Source: Flavobacteriaceae bacterium UBA3356
Lineage (GTDB): Bacteria > Bacteroidota > Bacteroidia > Flavobacteriales > Flavobacteriaceae
Direction: 5' to 3'
NCBI GenBank assembly: GCA_002360635.1
Contig: DEQW01000012.1
Coordinates: forward strand, 118,969 to 182,968
DNA: 64,000 nt
Position 1 is the stretch's first letter; every line of letters begins with the position of its first letter. The notes beneath the pieces are model-generated. The model was not told the DNA's origin. It saw nothing but the letters and a program-made list of their open reading frames with translations, and did not search any database. Below are positions 59,607 through 64,000 of this stretch, in pieces. The position numbers and the translations under genes are program-made.

Positions 59607-59798
59607 TTATGCCTTAATTTGACAATCTTCACAGTCTTTTACTTTACCGTAATAGGTTTCCCTGTACTTGTGTAGAGTTTTAAATGGAATATTTAAAAAA
59701 CGTTTTTTTACATATATCACCTTAGCGGTAAACATACCCATCTTTTCGGTAAACCGTTTTTCACTTTTTGTTTTTCGTTTCACTGAAACTAATTTCAT
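59607..59798 (-). CDS. Small basic protein with C-terminal CxxC, unknown function
   Basis: This 63-residue protein begins MKLVSVKRKTKSEKRFTEKMGMFTAKVIYV and ends in KVKDCEDCQIKA. It is strongly basic, with one C-x2-C pair that could bind metal or be redox-active. I recognise no family. Its position facing the shared terminator supports it as a gene. Confidence 0.55.
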   Translation of the reverse strand: MKLVSVKRKTKSEKRFTEKMGMFTAKVIYVKKRFLNIPFKTLHKYRETYYGKVKDCEDCQIKA

Positions 59799-59873
59799 CA
59801 CTTTGTTTTAAAGTTAGGATACAAAGTAACAAAGACTTAGGGTTTTATGCAAAAATACTTCGTTAAACCTTGG

Positions 59874-61154
59874 TTAATCCTTCTCTATAACACCTTCTTT
59901 CATAACAAATACAACGCCTTCCATTGTATTAATGTTTTTGGTGGGGTCTTCATTAACAGCAATGATGTCTGCAATATAACCGGATTGTAGTTGTCCTAAA
60001 CTGTTTTCTTGACCTAATAATTTTGCATTTGTAAGCGTAGCAGACTGTAGAGCTTTCATGGCAGGCATTCCAGCTTCGACCATATAACCAAATTCTTTTC
60101 CGTTATCTCCGTGTGGAAATACTCCAGCATCGGTGCCGAAGGCAATGCCAACTCCATTTTTATAAGCTCTGCCAAACATATCTTGAATTTGGGACCCAAT
60201 TTCTAACGCTTTTGGAACAATAATAGCGGGATAATATCCCTCTACTTTTGCTTTTTCTGCAACATATTTGCCTGCCGATATGGTAGGTACTAAGTAAGCA
60301 TCGTTTTGTTTCATCAATTCCATAGTTTCGCTACTCATTAATGTTCCGTGTTCAATTGTTTTAACACCTGCTTTAATGGCACGTTGCATGCCTTTATCCC
60401 CATGTGCATGTGCTGCAACTTGCATGTCATAATCTTTTGCAGTGGTTACGATGGCTTTAATTTCCTCTTCGGTGAATTGAGGGTTTTTGCTGTTTTTGGC
60501 TACACTTAAAACACCACCGGTAGCTGTAATTTTAATCCAATCGGCTCCATTTTTATAACGCTGACGCACTGCTTTTTTAGCATCTTCAACACTGTTGACA
60601 ACTCCTTCTTTAGGGCCTGGATTGCCCATTAAATCTCGCTTACGACCATTTGTAGGATCAGCATGACCACCGGTTGTTGCTAATGATTTCTCTGCTGTGA
60701 ATATTCTAGGACCAACGGTCTTACCGCTGTTTATGGCATTGCGAAGAGCAACATTAACACCGCTTCCCCCTAAATCTCGAACGGTTGTAAATCCCGCCAT
60801 TAATGTTTTTTTGGCATACCCTGCTGAGTTGAACGCTACATCGGCTTCGTTTAAAGTAAAGGGTTTTAAGTAATTGTTAGGACTGGTTTCGCCTTCTAAA
60901 TGGACGTGCATATCAATTAAACCAGGTAATACAGTTTTGTTCTTTAAGTCGATAACTTTATCATTATTGTCTTTAGAGCTTATAAAGCCATTTTCAATAG
61001 ATTCGATTTTGTCCCCCGAAACGATAATGGTTTTATCACTTAATACTGTGCCATTTTTTACATCTATAATTTTTCCGCATTGCAAATATTTTTTTTGAGC
61101 AAAGCTTCCAAATGAAATGAACAGTAAAAAAAGTAATACATAACTATTTTTCAT
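59874..61154 (-). CDS. Exported amidohydrolase (imidazolonepropionase/prolidase-like)
   Basis: This 426-residue metal-dependent hydrolase has a signal peptide (SYVLLFLLFISFGSFAQ). The HxH motif is in PGLIDMHVHLEGE, the bridging Lys is in GADWIKITATGGV, the metal His are in QVAAHAHGDKGM and TIEHGTLM, and the catalytic Asp is in AFGTDAGVFPHG. Family members cleave dipeptides or cyclic amides; this one acts in the periplasm or outside. The substrate is not assignable. Confidence 0.9.
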   Translation of the reverse strand: MKNSYVLLFLLFISFGSFAQKKYLQCGKIIDVKNGTVLSDKTIIVSGDKIESIENGFISSKDNNDKVIDLKNKTVLPGLIDMHVHLEGETSPNNYLKPFTLNEADVAFNSAGYAKKTLMAGFTTVRDLGGSGVNVALRNAINSGKTVGPRIFTAEKSLATTGGHADPTNGRKRDLMGNPGPKEGVVNSVEDAKKAVRQRYKNGADWIKITATGGVLSVAKNSKNPQFTEEEIKAIVTTAKDYDMQVAAHAHGDKGMQRAIKAGVKTIEHGTLMSSETMELMKQNDAYLVPTISAGKYVAEKAKVEGYYPAIIVPKALEIGSQIQDMFGRAYKNGVGIAFGTDAGVFPHGDNGKEFGYMVEAGMPAMKALQSATLTNAKLLGQENSLGQLQSGYIADIIAVNEDPTKNINTMEGVVFVMKEGVIEKD

Positions 61155-61190
61155 ATTGTGAGTTTTAATTGTTTGGTGAAACTATTTATC

Positions 61191-62213
61191 TTAATTTTTC
61201 TTACGTATTTTTTGCTCCCATTTCCAGGCAGAATTTAAAGCTTCTTTCAATGATTTTTCAGCTTTCCAGCCCAATACTTCATTTGCTTTGGTAGTATCGG
61301 CATATACCGCAGTAACGTCGCCTGGGCGTCTATCTACAATTTTATAGTTCAGCTCTTCTCCCGATACTTGCTCAAAAGTGTTTATAACTTCCATAACAGA
61401 GCTTCCTTTTCCAGTTCCAATATTAAAAACTTCAAAATCACTGGTGTTTTTTTCTGAAAGCAGCCGTTGCATGGCGGTTACGTGCGCTTTGGCCAAATCG
61501 ACCACATGAATGTAATCCCGAATACAACTGCCATCAGCAGTGTCGTAATCATTTCCAAAAACGGATAATTGCTCTCGAATCCCAGCTGCAGTTTGTGTAA
61601 TGAATGGAACTAAATTTTGAGGAATTCCAATAGGTAATTCTCCTATTTCAGTACTTTCGTGAGCTCCAATTGGGTTAAAGTACCGGAGTGCAATCGACTT
61701 CATTTCAGAAGTAAAACATACATCATTTAAAATCTCTTCACTTATTTGTTTCGTGTTCCCATACGGGGACATTGCTTTTTTTATGGGAGCTGTTTCGGTA
61801 ATAGGTAGCGAATCGGGTTCGCCATAGACGGTACAGGAGGAGCTAAAAATAACGTTGTTGATGCCATGAGCTTTACATTCCTGTAATAAATAGATGAGCG
61901 TGTTTAAGTTGTTTTCGTAGTACAACAGTGGGTTCTCTACACTTTCACCAACAGCCTTACTGGCCGCAAAATGTATTATGCCGTCTAAATCGTTATGAAC
62001 TTTAAAAAAATCGATTACATCGGCTTTATCCCGAAGGTCTAACCGTATAAAAGTAGGTGATTGCCCTGTTATATTTGTAATGCCCCCTAAAACATCTAAT
62101 GATGAATTTGAAAGGTTGTCGATGACTACGACTTCAAAACCAGCGTGTTGCAATTCAACAACAGTATGGGAGCCTATGTAGCCTAGGCCTCCTGTAACGA
62201 GTATTTTTTTCAT
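61191..62213 (-). CDS. galE: UDP-glucose 4-epimerase
   Basis: This 340-residue extended short-chain dehydrogenase has the NAD loop TGGLGYIGSHT and the catalytic Ser/Thr-Tyr-Lys in FSSSCTVYGEP and SPYGNTK. The C-terminal KIVDRRPGDVTAVYADTTKANEVLGW is typical of GalE. It supplies UDP-galactose for surface glycans. It overlaps the aminotransferase gene by 4 bp, so both belong to one sugar-nucleotide operon. Confidence 0.94.
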   Translation of the reverse strand: MKKILVTGGLGYIGSHTVVELQHAGFEVVVIDNLSNSSLDVLGGITNITGQSPTFIRLDLRDKADVIDFFKVHNDLDGIIHFAASKAVGESVENPLLYYENNLNTLIYLLQECKAHGINNVIFSSSCTVYGEPDSLPITETAPIKKAMSPYGNTKQISEEILNDVCFTSEMKSIALRYFNPIGAHESTEIGELPIGIPQNLVPFITQTAAGIREQLSVFGNDYDTADGSCIRDYIHVVDLAKAHVTAMQRLLSEKNTSDFEVFNIGTGKGSSVMEVINTFEQVSGEELNYKIVDRRPGDVTAVYADTTKANEVLGWKAEKSLKEALNSAWKWEQKIRKKN

Positions 62214-63370
62214 GAGTTTGTTACAAAGTTGATAATTGTTTTGGTGATAAATTCTATTTGTTCATCATCAAGTTCTGTGTGCATAGGAAGCGAAATAACT
62301 TCTTTTATTAATTGATTGGTAACTGGAAAGTCTGACTCGTTATAACGTTCGTCTTTATACGCTTTTTGAAGATGTAACGGGATAGGGTAATACACGCCGC
62401 ACGGAATTCCATTTTCATTTAAATGGTTTACTAAAGCATCCCTGTCTGTGTTTAACACTCTAAGTGTGTATTGGTGAAAAACGTGGCAATCGCAGACATC
62501 ACAAACTGAGTTTTCGGCTTCGCAGTATCCAGAAGGTATCACTATATTTTGAATCCCTTTTAAAGCTTTTGAATACTTTCTGGCAGCATTACGCCTAGCC
62601 GCATTATACGAATCAAGTTTTGGTAGCTTAGCTCTTAAAACAGCTGCTTGCATAGAGTCTAAGCGTGAATTGACCCCAACCACATCGTGATGGTAGCGAA
62701 CGTACATACCGTGATTAACAATCCCGCGAATGGTGTGAGCCAGATCATCATCGTTGGTAAAAATAGCCCCACCATCACCGTAGCACCCCAAGTTTTTAGA
62801 AGGAAAAAAAGATGTAGAGCCTACATGGCCAATAGTACCTGTTTTTGTTTTCTTGCCGTCTTTTGAAGTATAGTTGCCGCCAATGGCCTGTGCATTATCC
62901 TCAATTACATATAAACCGTTATCGCTGGCGAGTTTCATGATTTCATCCATATTGGCTGCAAGACCAAATAAATGTACGGGGACTATCGCTTTGGTTTTAG
63001 GTGTGATAGCTTTTTCTATAGCTTCCGCACCAATATTAAAACTAACGGGGTCCACATCGACCAAAACAGGGGTTAACCCTAATAAGGCAATAACTTCTAC
63101 TGTGGCAGCAAAGGTGAAGTCTGCTGTAATTACTTCGTCACCGGGTTTTAGACCGAGTCCCATCATTGCAATCTGAAGCGCGTCTGTGCCATTGGCGCAA
63201 GGGATTACGTGTTTTACACCTAAATAATCTTCTAATTCTTTTTGAAAGTCGTGAACTTCTGGACCATTAATAAAGGCAGTAGATTCAATTACATTTAAAA
63301 CGGATTTATCTACTTGTTCTTTAATACCTTGATATTGGCCTTTAAGATCGACCATTTGTATTTTGCGCAT
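62210..63370 (-). CDS. DegT/DnrJ/EryC1-family sugar aminotransferase
   Basis: This 386-residue PLP enzyme aminates a keto-sugar nucleotide. The PLP Lys lies in STSFFPSKNLGCYGDGGAIF, with FINGPEVHDFQKELEDYLGVKHVIPCANGTDALQIAM and VIEDNAQAIGG as further family blocks. A Cys-rich insert (C-x6-C-x2-C-x-C, in GYCEAENSVCDVCDCHVFHQY) precedes the conserved VFHQYTLRV. It resembles WbpE/WlbC-type enzymes of O-antigen amino-sugar pathways. I start at ATG 63370 (MRKIQMVDLKGQY) rather than 63427. Confidence 0.9.
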   Translation of the reverse strand: MRKIQMVDLKGQYQGIKEQVDKSVLNVIESTAFINGPEVHDFQKELEDYLGVKHVIPCANGTDALQIAMMGLGLKPGDEVITADFTFAATVEVIALLGLTPVLVDVDPVSFNIGAEAIEKAITPKTKAIVPVHLFGLAANMDEIMKLASDNGLYVIEDNAQAIGGNYTSKDGKKTKTGTIGHVGSTSFFPSKNLGCYGDGGAIFTNDDDLAHTIRGIVNHGMYVRYHHDVVGVNSRLDSMQAAVLRAKLPKLDSYNAARRNAARKYSKALKGIQNIVIPSGYCEAENSVCDVCDCHVFHQYTLRVLNTDRDALVNHLNENGIPCGVYYPIPLHLQKAYKDERYNESDFPVTNQLIKEVISLPMHTELDDEQIEFITKTIINFVTNS

Positions 63371-63541
63371 AATTTTTGAAAAAAGGATTGTTTCATCAAA
63401 ATTACGAAAATTGCATACGGGGTGCAATGTTATTGTTTGTTCTTCTGAAACATGAATGATATTAACGTTTCAGAAAAATGAAACATTTCATAAAGTAAAC
63501 CCAGTTGTAAAATTGTATTTTTACCTTCAGAAATAAAATTT

Positions 63542-64000
63542 ATGAAAAAAAAGAGACCCCTAATTTTAGTTACAAACGATGATGGTATAACTGCTCCAGG
63601 AATACGGGCTCTAATTGAGGTAATGAATACCTTGGGTGATGTATGCGTTGTGGCACCAGATTCACCCCAGAGTGGAATGGGACACGCCATTACCATAAAC
63701 GACACGTTATATTGTGACACTGTTACAGTTCGGGAAGATGAACCTCAAAAAGAATATAGCAGTAGTGGTACGCCAGTGGATTGTGTAAAATTGGCTGTAA
63801 ACGAAATTTTAAAGCGCAAACCAGATTTATGCGTAAGCGGTGTAAACCACGGAAGCAATTCTTCTATCAATGTAATTTATAGTGGTACTATGAGTGCAGC
63901 GGTAGAGGCCGGTACATTAGGAATTCCTTCCATAGGTTTTTCGTTGTTGGACTATTCATTGGAAGCCGATTTTGGACCTACCAAAAAGTTTATAAAAAAA
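63542..64000 (+). CDS. surE: 5'/3'-nucleotidase SurE (N-terminal part, runs off the window)
   Basis: SurE is a metal-dependent phosphatase acting on nucleoside monophosphates. The visible 153 residues contain the metal motif LILVTNDDGITAPGIRAL, VVAPDSPQSGMGHAIT and CVSGVNHGSNSSINVIYSGTMSAAVEAG, all typical of SurE. The C-terminus lies outside the window. Confidence 0.95.
   Translation, partial: MKKKRPLILVTNDDGITAPGIRALIEVMNTLGDVCVVAPDSPQSGMGHAITINDTLYCDTVTVREDEPQKEYSSSGTPVDCVKLAVNEILKRKPDLCVSGVNHGSNSSINVIYSGTMSAAVEAGTLGIPSIGFSLLDYSLEADFGPTKKFIKK

Noticed and set aside
1..64000. CRISPR arrays, rRNA genes and intact insertion sequences
   Set aside because: None were seen. The only transposase-related sequence is the zinc-ribbon fragment at 24344-24760.

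Overview
The window comes from a low-GC member of the Flavobacteriaceae (Bacteroidota). The evidence is the gldKLMN gliding/type IX secretion cluster, the OmpP1/FadL plus SGNH-lipoprotein pair, the FolK-deoxynucleoside kinase fusion, exosortase F with its companion protein, many short lipoproteins, a lack of Shine-Dalgarno sequences, and promoters of the Bacteroidota TAnnTTTG type. No species can be named from the sequence alone. Exactly one mobile element is clearly recognisable.

Layout. 1-8.6 kb: end of a probable CBS-domain gene, pdxJ and an alpha/beta hydrolase, outer-membrane transporter plus SGNH lipoprotein, a small membrane protein, then tig, clpP and clpX (folding and proteolysis). 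8.7-17.6 kb: small lipoprotein, GH3-like enzyme, DUF2797 protein, LysE-type transporter, AsmA-like protein, queuosine-precursor transporter, the folK-dNK fusion (no standard start codon) and a SpoU-type methyltransferase. Four copies of a REP-like repeat lie here. 17.7-20.65 kb: mutS, tRNA-Gly(GCC), tRNA-Leu(TAA).

20.63-26.29 kb: a 5.6-kb integrative element inserted in the 3' end of tRNA-Leu and bounded by a perfect 25-bp repeat. It carries a tyrosine integrase, an excisionase-like HTH protein, a replication protein resembling phage gene II/X, a zinc-ribbon/HTH fragment of an IS1595-type transposase, a membrane protein of unknown function, and about 1 kb of DNA full of hairpins, phased repeats and tiny ORFs. 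Tandem 11-bp repeats near both ends look like integrase arm sites. This is the least understood part of the window.

26.3-36.5 kb: small membrane proteins and lipoproteins, an S24-type self-cleaving regulator, a NucA-like nuclease, then the cell-shape operon mreB-mreC-mreD-mrdA-rodA and purH. 36.6-41.3 kb: ABC permease, free-methionine-sulfoxide reductase, exosortase F system, DUF3347 and NHL lipoproteins, and a 32-residue basic protein.

41.4-49.4 kb (all minus strand): miaB, a lipoprotein, a sigma-54 activator, lptE, a TPR protein, secG, groES, a broken four-helix-bundle gene, and groEL. A good -24/-12 element precedes groES, so the nearby activator may control the chaperonin. The four-helix-bundle gene is frameshifted by an exact 10-bp duplication and flanked by 7-bp repeats.

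49.5-64 kb: membrane protein, lipoprotein pyrophosphatase, topA, an arginase-fold protein lacking the metal ligands, gldK-gldL-gldM-gldN, a small CxxC protein, an exported amidohydrolase, galE, a DegT-type aminotransferase, and the start of surE.
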